From: Elysia marginata
Taxonomy: Eukaryota; Mollusca; Gastropoda; Plakobranchidae
Assembly: GCA_019649035.1 (NCBI GenBank)
Contig: BMAT01007092.1
Coordinates: 52,773-100,489, forward strand
Direction of reading: 5' to 3'
DNA length: 47,717 nucleotides
In this document: positions 23,401 to 35,500 of the stretch, one piece after another
Numbering within the stretch: position 1 is the stretch's first letter
How the letters are laid out: each line of letters opens with the position of its first letter
Program-made: the position numbers and the translations under genes
Notes under the pieces: model-generated
What the model was told of the DNA's origin: nothing
Databases searched by the model: none
What the model saw: the letters and a program-made list of their open reading frames with translations, nothing else

Positions 23401-26400
23401 CTCTACGTTTGTGGAAAATTACATTGAGATAGATATAACATTTAGTCAAAATTTGTTTGAACCTTACGGTTTTTCGCGGGCTTGCCAAACGGCGCCTGAG
23501 TTTTAATAGCGCCAAGTTGTAACAAAGTACTGAGGCATTTTGTCTTTAAAAATTGTCCATGCCGGTAATTTTTCTCAAGGCCCTAGCTATTTTTTGCTTA
23601 TGGTGGAGTCTATGTTTATATGATGCTGAGCACTATCTTCAAGCTTACATCGATAGGCGTGGCAATTTTCTTGACTGTGAGGAACGCTGCCAGGTTGGCT
23701 GTGTAAGAAGAGATGAGGATCAGAGCAAAGAACCACCAGGCACTTGTTAGGATGCGACCAGGAAGAGACGACGCCACCGAGTCAGTGCCCCCTGGAACGT
23801 GGTACACATGAAGGCAAATAGAAAAATAGAATACTTACCATCAGTTCATATTGTGATTGTATAGTAATGTAATTTTTAGATTGGTGCCTGCTAGAATACA
23901 AGGGCGATACATTATCTCTTTCTCTGGCCTTTGTTTAGATTAAAGTAGCTCAGAATCTGGCCAGCTACTTAACATATCCGTGAAAAGATGCAGCAATGTT
24001 GTTACATTCTTTAGGGGCTCCCTCTAAATACAGTAATTTTAAAGTTTGGAAACGTTCGAAGTTCTTAACTCCGTTACATACGCCTACCGGCACTATTAAT
24101 GATTGCACCGCTATCAACAACTGCCAAGCATGGGTACCTAACAAATCTCTTTTAAGATTTTAAGACGCCTCATTGTGTACACTGTTTAAACATTTACAAA
24201 AAAGTTCTCTGGTATCTATTGATAGTTTAGGAATATCCGGTAGTTACTAACACTTACTGAAACAATAGAGCTTGTAGACTAAATCTAATGCAACTCTGCT
24301 GAGAATAATCTTGCTTCACCAAACACAGATTTGCAATGACAATTGTTGAAGTGCCGTAAAAGAAGTGAAATGTTTTTACTGTAATGTATGTTGCCAACAA
24401 ACAGAAAATAATAGGTTAATAAAGATATTAAGACGATTCGTTTGATAAATAGCATCATTCATTTACAAAACACATAAACAGGACCTGCCAGTCATTAAAA
24501 ATGTTCTGAAAAAAAAACCCAAAGGTTTTTAAGACAATATCATAAAAAACATGAAGTAATTAAAAAAAGGATATATTAATGTACACGTAACAATTTGCCA
24601 CCAACCAACGGCATTTTGGTCATAACAATCGCTTAAATATAACCTAACAACTGTTCTTTGTATGGACCTGCCACCAGGACTTCTAACTAAACCCAAACTC
24701 TTGATTCAGCAACTCACACAATGCGAACATTTTAATCAAAGCGAGAAATTGCAATCTATAAAATTCGACATACTTCTATATTATGCGGTTAATTAACTTT
24801 TTCAGTCACTGTTGTTTTATGTTGACATTTACAATGGACTCTTTCCACCATTCCTACCGGTACAACAAAAAGTGAGCGGCAACCAGAGCGAATCAGGCAC
24901 AAGTCAATAAGACTTAAAATTTCGAGTGCCTTTAAAAAATAATTCCTTGTATCACATAGTATAGTGTTTTCTTTTCTTCAAAATGGAATAGCTCAAAATG
25001 TAGATAAGCTAGATTTATTTTTTTTCAACACCCATCCACGTCATAGAAAACATTTTTAATAAATGTGAAAAAAATAAACTTAATACCTCATAACTGCGAC
25101 TTATGTCTGATTTTTGCTGATCGCTGAGTACGAGTAAAATCGGGTATTATCATTCTTCTCTTTCGTATACTTAGTGCATATCTGGTATGCGAATATAGGC
25201 GTTCTGCTAACCGTATACTTTACACTTACTACCGATGTAACACCCTTTACTGTTCTCGTTATACCTCTCTGCACAGTGCACAAACAATAGACAAAACATA
25301 AAATTAACCCCCCCCCAAAAAAAAAAAAAAAAAGAAAAAAAGAAAAAAAGACTCAAACTGCAAACCTTGAACAAGAGATCCAAAGATAAACCAGAAAGTC
25401 TCCCGGACAGTCACCTCGGGCAGGTCCTCAGACGTATGTTTGTCCAGGCTGCGCCCGATTTTCTCTAGAGCGTACAAGATCCAGGACACTATGACAAACG
25501 CCACCATAATGATCATCCAGACTATTTTCGAGAAAGGATTTAGGAACTGGAAGTAAGAAGACTCGTATGTCGGGATGCGCATCAACACAGAGATGTGTCT
25601 CGTCATGAACGGCTTGGTAAAGTCTACTGCTCTCTCGCGATCAGCATTGATGGACAGGGGCGCCACTGACATACTGGCGTTCTGAGGAGGAGAAGAAGAA
25701 AGAGATAAAGTTAATTAATATGTTTCGTGAAAATGTTCATTTTATCTTCCTTTTGCTATTCTCACGCTTCCTCTCTGCTTATACTTTCTTCCTCTCTTGC
25801 TGAAACTTCCATTTTTTCTCCCCCTCAAAAAAAACAACAAAAAANNNNNNNNNNNNNNNNNNNNNNNNNNNNNNNNNNNNNNNNNNNNNNNNNNNNNNNN
25901 NNNNNNNNNNAAGCCCAATAAAACAACTACAACACATTTTATACCAAAATTGAATTGTGAAATGAAATTGTATTCATTATTTATGTTTTAATTAAAAAAA
26001 AAAACATTCGATTTTTTGGATTTTCCAAAAAAAGGAAAGTACTCCAACGAATTTTAGCACAGCTTGTTGAAAAAAATCTTTCTTTCACTTAAATTCATTA
26101 CTTCTTTCGTGCAGACTATGATTGGTAAATTAAGACTTTTCAGACATAATTATTACACTCGATTTACCGTTTTTCATAAAGCTTTATTCAACCTGAGAGT
26201 CGACCATGCTATTGAGCTGTTTCCTTCTCACCACCGTTCATAACATTATTATCTTCAATTCATACCATTAAGTATTTATGTGTTTCTTCCCACTGTAAAC
26301 GATCCTCATCAACATGCGTCCCTAATTGTGCTTGCGATTACAGTATTTTTTGAACCTACTCCAGCGATTAACTCGCCCATGACTCCGTTCCACTTGCCGT

Positions 26401-29400
26401 TGGGCATCTGACTGCCGAACTTGCCATCGTGGACGAGATACAACTCGTAATCGAACTGCAGCTCCTTGGCCACGTACTCAATAAGATCGATAGAGTAGCC
26501 TTCGAACTTGTCGTTCCCTTTCTTGGTCTCATGGTCTTTTTTTAGCATCGTAAACGGTTTGTTCTAGATAGAGTAAAGAAGGAAGTATTACGAAAGGAGA
26601 AACAGGATGAAAACAGAATGATATGAAAAGAGAAAATACAGTTTAAAGGTTCGGGAAATGTATGGGAATTTAGGAGGAATGCTGATTTATACTATGGACA
26701 TGGCAAAAGCAAGCGGTGAAAACACATCCGATTTTCATATATTATTCGAGTGAGGACTGGATAACAAAGAGAATGGCTACAACCGTATGGATTTGTGCAT
26801 CAGCTACCCACTCTTGGTTTAAGTATAAATTTAAAGTAATGATTGCTCTTAAAAAGCTGGAAAAGACCAATAGCTTCATCCATTAGACGGTGGCCAATAA
26901 TATATTGAAGTCGACACCGAGTACAAGAGGGAGAAAAAGATGCAAGTTTCAATTAGGGCCCTAAGAACATTTGTAATAAACTGCCGTTTGAGATCTATCA
27001 CTCTAAATCAAAGCAAACAAAAATTTTTTTATCATGTCAAATGTTTTGAATTTCAAAAGCCATCACCTCTTCATTTTTATAAATGCTAACAATATCCTTA
27101 ACAAAGTGTCTGTGCAATTTTGGAAACTCACCAATCGATCAGCTCTGCTGCTATTGAAAAGTAAAGACAGTAGCCATTTATAAATGTTGATATAAACTCC
27201 CTTCGAACTGAATAAGGAAAAGATTAATCAAAGCACTTGAAGAAGACTATCAGTGAAGACTTACTTCTATAACAACAACCTTGACCTTCCGACCGACCAG
27301 GGGAAAAGGTCTGGTTTGATTCAATGGGAAAATGGCTGTGTTCATGTTCAAGTTTGTCGCTTGTCCTGACGGGTCTGAGTACCACATGCCTCTCTAAGAA
27401 CACAGAGGGGGAGGGGATGGTTAAAAATAGTGCTTTTTTAAAGAATGAGACAGCAATGCATACATAAAAAAGATGTGAACCCTTCAGACGAGATATTCCT
27501 TAATAAAAGGAGATGTAAAGAAAGTTCATTAATTTGATAACGCCAGCCTTTCATCTAAACAAGTTAACACGTTCTTGTGAGCTTTAGATTTTTTCAACTT
27601 TACTGAGATCGCTAGTAAGATACACAAGATTCATTTTGTTATTTTTTTAGTGACTGATTCATTAAGAAAGGAGGGTTTTAAATTGTACAGAAATATTTAT
27701 AAACAAGCAGAAAGAAGGATAAACACATACTATAGTAAAACAACATTTATTCATAGAAGCACAGTTAGATAGGTAAGTATATAATGTATGTAAATGGATA
27801 AAAATTAGACAGATAGGCGGTGAGATAGGGGATATGTAGAACAAGAAAATGATTGGTTGATTGATTGGTTTGCTTGACTTGTAGATGCACAGGTTAGGTA
27901 GTTATGCAGATAGGCGAATAGATAGTCTGACCCACACATATGGGATAGGTGATATCTGAATGGTAAAAATAGCACGCTTTGTGTAAAGATGTTTTCTGTT
28001 CAACATAGTTATGCGTGAAATAGAGCAATACTTTTTTTTGGCTACCAGTCAAAAATCTCCAGATATCACTTGTAACGGAGCCTTTACCGGATAAGTGCGA
28101 TCCCCGGATACTGTACTCAAAGTGAGGGTTACATTCACTCGGTGACCTGTAGTGTCAAAGGCCAGCACTCCTGTACGTCCACTTGCTTGGTTCTTATTAA
28201 AAAGAGGAATTTTTTGAGTTAATAAATACAGTCTTTGAAAAGGCATTTTATTAATTCCATTAGAAAGGTCGTAGACAAAACTAAGATACAAATGCAAAAA
28301 CTACTAAAGCCTTCTTACAATTAATGCATATTATGAGTATGTTTGTGGAGAGACTAATTATTCCTATACATACGACAATGTTTATTGAAGCAGTTGTCTC
28401 TTCATGAGAAGATTTATATGTATATTTATCTCAGGGAGCCCACCAAAATATTTTGGAAAAACAGAAACTTCATAACAAGTTAAATTTAATACAGACTTTA
28501 AGCAGCAGCGCGTGAGTATGACGCGAACGTCTGTGGCGTCTATTTTTAGAAACTGGTTTCATTATTTTTATAGTTTCCTCAATCTGCTTTCCCGAATTTC
28601 ACGTACGCGTAGTGCGACACGGTGCGTGTGCTAAAGGTCTCTATTTTCAAAACATAGTTTTATTGCAACATGACTATACATAAGGCACATAATTACTTGT
28701 TTAATAGCTTGGCTAAGTTCTGTCCGCGTGTTATTCTGAGACGTCTGGAAATCCAAGTTTGCTGAGGCTGAGGCCAGGACTTTGAAAGCATCGCTCGTCA
28801 AAGCAGATTCGATATTGGAAGGATTACCGGGCTTGAGAGTGTCGTTGAAGTCCACTAAAGAGATGACAGTGAAGTTCACCTGGATCTGTGTATACATGGT
28901 CAGCGCATCTAGGCTTTCCAGACCCTGCAAGACCGATGAATAATGCGTTTTAGTTGGTTCACATTACGCATGTAAGTAAATAGGGCTTTTGTAATGCTGA
29001 AACTGAAGTGTATACGGTGTAAAATGTATTGGACTATATGTAGAAAGTAGCAGAACCATCATTTAGAGATTATTTCTTTCAAATGCCATTGATGTCAGGT
29101 AATGTTTTATTTCGATAAGGATCATCTGCTTTTCCTTGATCTATTTCGAAAACAAGCGTTCTTGATTGATTTATTGTATAATCTTGGAACGGTTAAGTGC
29201 AATGAGGGTCCAGAAACAGTTGCTACAGCCTGTCTCATGTTAGTAGTTTCTTTTAATCCTTCAAATACTTGTCGATAAAACGATTTAATTGCTGTGGCAG
29301 CGAACTTACCGGATCATAAAACATCCAATGGTATGGCGGTGTAGATAACATTGCCAAGTTCAGTGCCTTGAGACAAAATTAGAAAGAGAATAAAAGAAAC

Positions 29401-31483
29401 TAAAATAAAATGTAGAAGGGTGAAATGTACTTTGGTTTAAACGGTTGACCATGCATGACTATCAGGACATTTAGAATACAAAGTTTATAAATGCTTTTCA
29501 TTGATGTTTTGGCATTGGTTGTAGTCCAAATTAAAAGTTTGTTAAAATATTGGATTTTGGTAGAATGAGCATAATAATCGACCTTTGTGAGCTTAAGTAT
29601 TACACAAGTTGCAAAAGAAAATAAGCTTTGAAATAGCGATGCTTGTAAGCATAGATTGGCTGTAAAATTGATTACGACACAATTCGTCGACACAATGAGC
29701 CGTTCCGTTTTCTATACAAACATTCAAATGTAATAATCCTGTTGAAGGCTAGTATTCCTTTCGTAAACAGCGCAATTAGTTCTTGTTAGATGCTATAATG
29801 TAACAAGTGTCATCTTTCAATGCAGCAATTCGCCATTATTTTTAGGTATCAATTTTTCCTAAGAGATATTTGTTTAGCCTGGAAGGTTGGATTTCCTCCC
29901 CACCCCTCTTACACAAGCAGAAAAAAATTAGAATTTTTAATCAGATGGAAACTACAATGTCGTTAGAGAAAGTTGGCAGTTCTTTTTCAGAACTATTTAG
30001 TGGAGGGTTTTGCTCCAAGAGGAGGTAAGAGAATTTCTTTCGTAATTTATACACAGCCTGCTTTGAACCAGTTTATAATCTTCCATTTTGAATCAAAGAA
30101 CTGAAAAGAATAAAGAATAATAATAAGAACTGATTTTTTCATCAGAAGCAAAGACCATGATTATTCTTTTTAGAAAAACTGACTCTCACTGTTCACTATT
30201 TATTGTACATGGAAATTGCTCATTTAATTTTTAGGGAATAATGTGTTACCTCTAGCTGACGTTTCAAAGAAAAAGGATATGCCAATTTTAGAAAAAAATC
30301 TCTGAACTTAGTGATTACAAGATAATTGTTTTCTGGCAAAGGCGGTTTTGTGCCCAATAACTTAAGAAAAGAAATGGTGTATATCATAAATTGCAACAAT
30401 AAAAATAGTTCCATATTTCAATTTAAGAAGATGGTTTTCTTTCAAGCAAAACTTCAACTTTTGTTGCAGCATTAAAAAAAACTCTTTCTGTTAAACTTAG
30501 AATCAATTATTGTATAAGATTTAGCTGCATCTATCACGTATATTAGGAGGAAAGAATACCGTCTCTTGCTTGTTCCCTAGTCCTTTAGCTGACATTTCAA
30601 ATTATCTACAATTTCACCAACATTATTTATTTATAACTATTATCAACCTCCCATCTATGTTTCTGAGCCTTGATTTATTTCGCAATGATACACACAAATT
30701 ATTGTTTTTATCATCTTCGATGTTTCAAACGCATAAACCTTCATACATTCTACGTCAGCAGTTTTCTTTTAGTTTTAATTTCACAAAATGTCTTAGTCAC
30801 ACATCAATGTTTTTGATGCACAGAATATTATTATAACAGCTTCAATGTTTCCAATTTCGAATCTTTATCACTGCCACACTGTTGATTTATAAACCTGCAG
30901 GAACGTCAAATTAAATTTTGATATCTGTGAAGATAATTTTGTCAATGTAATGCTCATGTTATCTTTTATAAAACTGTGTCAATGAAACATCAATGCTTTT
31001 TTAATAAAGATGTGTGACAAAAATGGCCATGTTATTATTTGTGAACGTTTGTCAATGCTTCCGTTTAAAAGAACTCTCAATGCTACATCAGTGTATCTGA
31101 TTTAGGAAAGTTCATCAAAACTGCATCAATATTCCTGGTTTATACACCTTTTCAATGTTATACTGGTGCCTCTCATTCTTAAACTTCTATTTATCATGCT
31201 AAATCAATGTCCCTAATTTTATGTTAAGTCTTTCAATGCTTCTCCGATGTTTCTCATTCACGCCTCTCACCTCTTCAAGCATAAGCGCTGTGTTCTCCTT
31301 GTTACACACAATAAGTATGGTCTGTATCCGAATCATGCGCATCTGTATGAGAGCGAGATTGACGTCAGGCTGCTTTGCTTGGACCGGCAACCTCCAGGCT
31401 CGAACCAGCACGCTGTGGTTAGTCACCAGCTGCTCTACCAGTGGCACGCCTACATAAGAGGCACAACACGAGTACTATTACTG

Positions 31484-31545
<62 letters not shown>

Positions 31546-31579
31546 GCTACTACTACTTCTGCTACTCCTACTTCTAATT

Positions 31580-31652
<73 letters not shown>

Positions 31653-31836
31653 CCTACTACTTCTACTCCTCTACTACTCTACTACTACTACTTCTACTAC
31701 TACTGCTACTACTCTACTATTACTACTGCTACTACTGTTACTACTCAACTACTACTAGTACCACTTCTAAAACTATTACTACTAATACTGCTACTGTTAC
31801 TGCTACTGTTACTGCTACAGCTACTACTACTACCAT

Positions 31837-31880
<44 letters not shown>

Positions 31881-32109
31881 TATTTACTGCTACTACTACA
31901 ACTACCACTACAAGTACAAGAACAACATTAACAACAACAACAACAACAACAGCAACTACTACTTCTACTACTACTACAACCCTACTACTTCTACTCCTCT
32001 AATACTACTACTACTACTCTACTACTACTATTACTACTGCTGCTGCTGCTGCTGCTACTACTACTACTACTACTGCTACTACTCTACTACTACTACTACT
32101 GTTACTACT

Positions 32110-32178
<69 letters not shown>

Positions 32179-32242
32179 TCACTACTATTACTACTACTAC
32201 TACAACTGCTACTGTTAAATCTACTGCTACTACTACTATCAT

Positions 32243-32299
<57 letters not shown>

Positions 32300-32481
32300 C
32301 ACTACTACTACTACTACTAATACTACTATATTTACTGCTACTACTACAACTACCACTACAAAAAAACTACTGCTACTACTACAACACAGCAACAAGAACA
32401 ACATTAACAACAACAACATTAAAAACAACAACAAGAACAACAACAACAACAACAAGAACAACAACAACAACAACAACAACA

Positions 32482-32548
<67 letters not shown>

Positions 32549-35500
32549 TAGTAATGCTGCTGTAACAACGGAATATCATCTTTGTTGCCATGTAAGTGAT
32601 ATTAGCAAAAGAGAACTCTGTCAAAAATATGTAAAATCTAAAAAATTGTTACAATACTCTTATATCATTCAATATGAACATCAATGTGAAGTTATTTCTA
32701 ACTTTAAAAAGCTTTGTAAGAAGAGGTCCGGTACCGTCCTTAGTACATCATTTGCAAATTACGATCCTATGTTTAGGTGCTTGGCCTTACCAAGGTTATG
32801 GACTATAAGAAATCCTACTTTTTCATGTACCATGCTCAAAAAATTACAACAAAGAGGTCGATATGCGCGAAAAGTAAGAGAGACAAAAAGAAGAAAAGTT
32901 TATAAATTCATGTGAGATGACAATAACTTTAGTGTCCAAGAAACAGAAGTACCTTTACTAGCTGAAAAAAAAGTTTGCTTTTCCTTTCTTTTTCTCTAAA
33001 ATGGTGATTATCCGTTCTACTTGCTCTTTACCCCAAGAGTCATACTTTTCTTTAAAGTAAAAGAGTTTCATGATTGTAACACAACTTTTCGAGAATTCTC
33101 TTTTGTTTCGTTTAAAAATCCCAAAGACATAACCAAAAGCTTTGTGCTGTTTGTTCTCTGCGGCTGGAAAAAAAACGAAAGGGCTTTCTTCCTATTTCAG
33201 TCTCGGCAAGAGTTGTGCGTTTATATCTGGCTAACTAGCACTTTCTGATAAACATAAATCAAAGTTGGCTTGTGTTCTTGGTGAAATAGAAACCACATCT
33301 TTTGCCTTAAGACTGCACAATTTGGCCTCATACATTCGACACATTCTTGAGCACTTATCCTTTTTTAACTGAACAGAGAACGGGTTCATGAAACTTTCGA
33401 AGTTTTTTATGTGCCAATATATCTACTAGAACACTCAATGAGTTCTCACCCATTGGTCTCTTAACATACATAACATTGTATAACTTCTTGATTATGTAGA
33501 AGTATAATTTTATGAAGGCATTGTTTAAAATAAATAATGAATTGAAGGCTCATGAGGTTAATAGGCCTGTAGAAAAGCGCTTTCGTCCAGCCATAAACAT
33601 AGAAGCTGACATCTTTTCCTTTTTAATAACACCCCGCCCCCTCCCCTACACACACCAAAAAAGTGGGTGATTTACATTAGCGTTTTACCTTTGTAGTCGT
33701 CGTGAAATAGTGCAATCTGAGTCCAGCCATAAGCTTTGATAACATCTAGCATTGCTTGACCTGCCAATACTGTATCGGGAAGCATCTAACAAGGGTGGAG
33801 AATTAGAGCTATTATATAATAAAGTAATGGATTATTGATACCAAATACTGTCATACGTTGGCTACACAATGCCTGCTTAACGTCATGAGCATTTTACTTA
33901 ACTAAATCAATAGTCTTAATAAAAAAAGGCCATTTCAAAGTGGGCTGTTGAAAGAATAATGAGAAAAAAGGTGAGAAAAGAAACAGAGTATGAGAGAAAT
34001 TCATGAGAGCTAACTAGATAAGGAGAAGAAATGTGAAAAGAACACAAAAAACGCCAGAAATAGAAACAAAGAGAAACAGGAAAGTTGAAGAGAATGGAGA
34101 GTAGAGAGAAGAAAAGGAGCATAGGAATGAAGAGGAGTGAAAGACATAACGATTATGAAAGATGATTTTACGCAGCTAACTTGTAAAGGATTATTACTCG
34201 AATCTAGACATAGGCATGGCCATGACCCGATTCCCACTCTTTAAAGTTAAAGATAATCAAATTGTTATTGCTATAACAAAACACTGATTTCTTGTGCATG
34301 TTTTTATTTAAGCCATACAGGAGTACATGCAGAGTTTTAGCAAGTTTTATTTTATACGGGTGCAATTTGTAACGGAACAATATACTTATCAACGAGATAT
34401 TTCACTAAACAAAGTCGCATTAGTCATTTCATGCACGATTTTTGCAATACCTGTTGTTTTCGAGTGATTGAATAATTAAACTGGCAGCTTTAACATGTTT
34501 AATTAGGCATAATGTATTATATTGAATTATATATAAAGTGTTTCAAACATGGTGGCCAACGCCAAGATAAATTTTTTCCCTATCTTTGTTGGCCAATGCA
34601 GGTCGGAACCATTGTGAGAATGTTAGAAAAAATTGCTCGTTTACCGAAGTAATTTCACAGAATCATGGTATGCGAATGCAGATATTTCCAATCAATAAAC
34701 GATTTGGGATCAGCATCATGCTTCAAACTTTGTAAAAATTTATTAGACCATTACTTATGTGATTCCAATGACACAATTTTCGGAATTTTTGTTATGAGCA
34801 CATTTAACGTACGTGAGATAGTTTTTCGAAAAGTTTACAATTAGGTGAAACATTCTTCAAGACTGTACAAACCTCGAACGTGGTGTGTTTCTTGACCAAT
34901 GAGAAGTCGAACGTTGTGCAGAGATAGGGTATGGCTAGCGACTCTGTTACTAGGTCAAGGGCCATATCAAAAGGTCCGACAACAGCGTCGATTTCAAGGC
35001 TGCTTAACTCCATGTATGCTGTTCGGGAGAAGGAGAGTACATTTTGATATAGGTTAAAATTAAATTATAACAACAAAAAAATTATAGTACAACATAAAGG
35101 ATAGAGATTTTTACAGAAAGTCTCAAAAGAGGTGTGCGTGTAGGGATGTGGGGTGGGGGTCATGAAACCCTGTCACCTTAGCATCAGGTATAACCTACAT
35201 GGCACCTCCACTGATATTCATTATTGTGGGAGGCCGAGTAAAACGTGAACACAAAACTTTTTAGTAACGCCCTTACTTCTGTTAATACTGTAAAAGCTTG
35301 ATGTTTTATCCTCTGGCCTTATGGGCAACAACCTAAGGCTGCCCGCAAGGTTGCTGTCTTCCAGTGCGCTCCTCGCAGTGGCCATTGATGACTCCGGTAC
35401 ACCTACAGAGATAAAACCAAAATTCTCCGTTAGAAAGAGTCGGAAAGACTATGAGCCATTCGTTGTGGCTACCCTAGCATTACTCGAAGTTTCAACGACA

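Larger units (their letters stand above)
25682..28696 (-). other. Receptor introns 7 to 10 (with exons 8 to 10 between)
   Basis: Introns 25682-26359, 26564-27264, 27394-28087 and 28193-28696. All have GT-AG ends. Apart from the N gap no repeat, RNA gene or extra exon was recognised. Confidence 0.65.

Noticed and set aside
25727-25991. Open frames crossing the N gap
   Set aside because: Their apparent length depends on unknown bases.
26345-26356. Alternative donor GTTCAA for receptor exon 10
   Set aside because: It would add GV plus two bases and break the phase-0 join to [15 protein letters not shown] restores the family sequence.
31473-32549. CRISPR array or satellite centromere
   Set aside because: Pure triplet microsatellite without spacers or a long monomer, in animal nuclear DNA.
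31247-32624. Long open frames coding poly-Leu, poly-Thr or poly-Val
   Set aside because: They are translations of the (ACT)n array inside a receptor intron; all frames are open because the repeat lacks stops in those phases.
32646-33248. Two plus-strand open frames in receptor intron 4
   Set aside because: No recognisable family, and they are antisense within a well supported intron.
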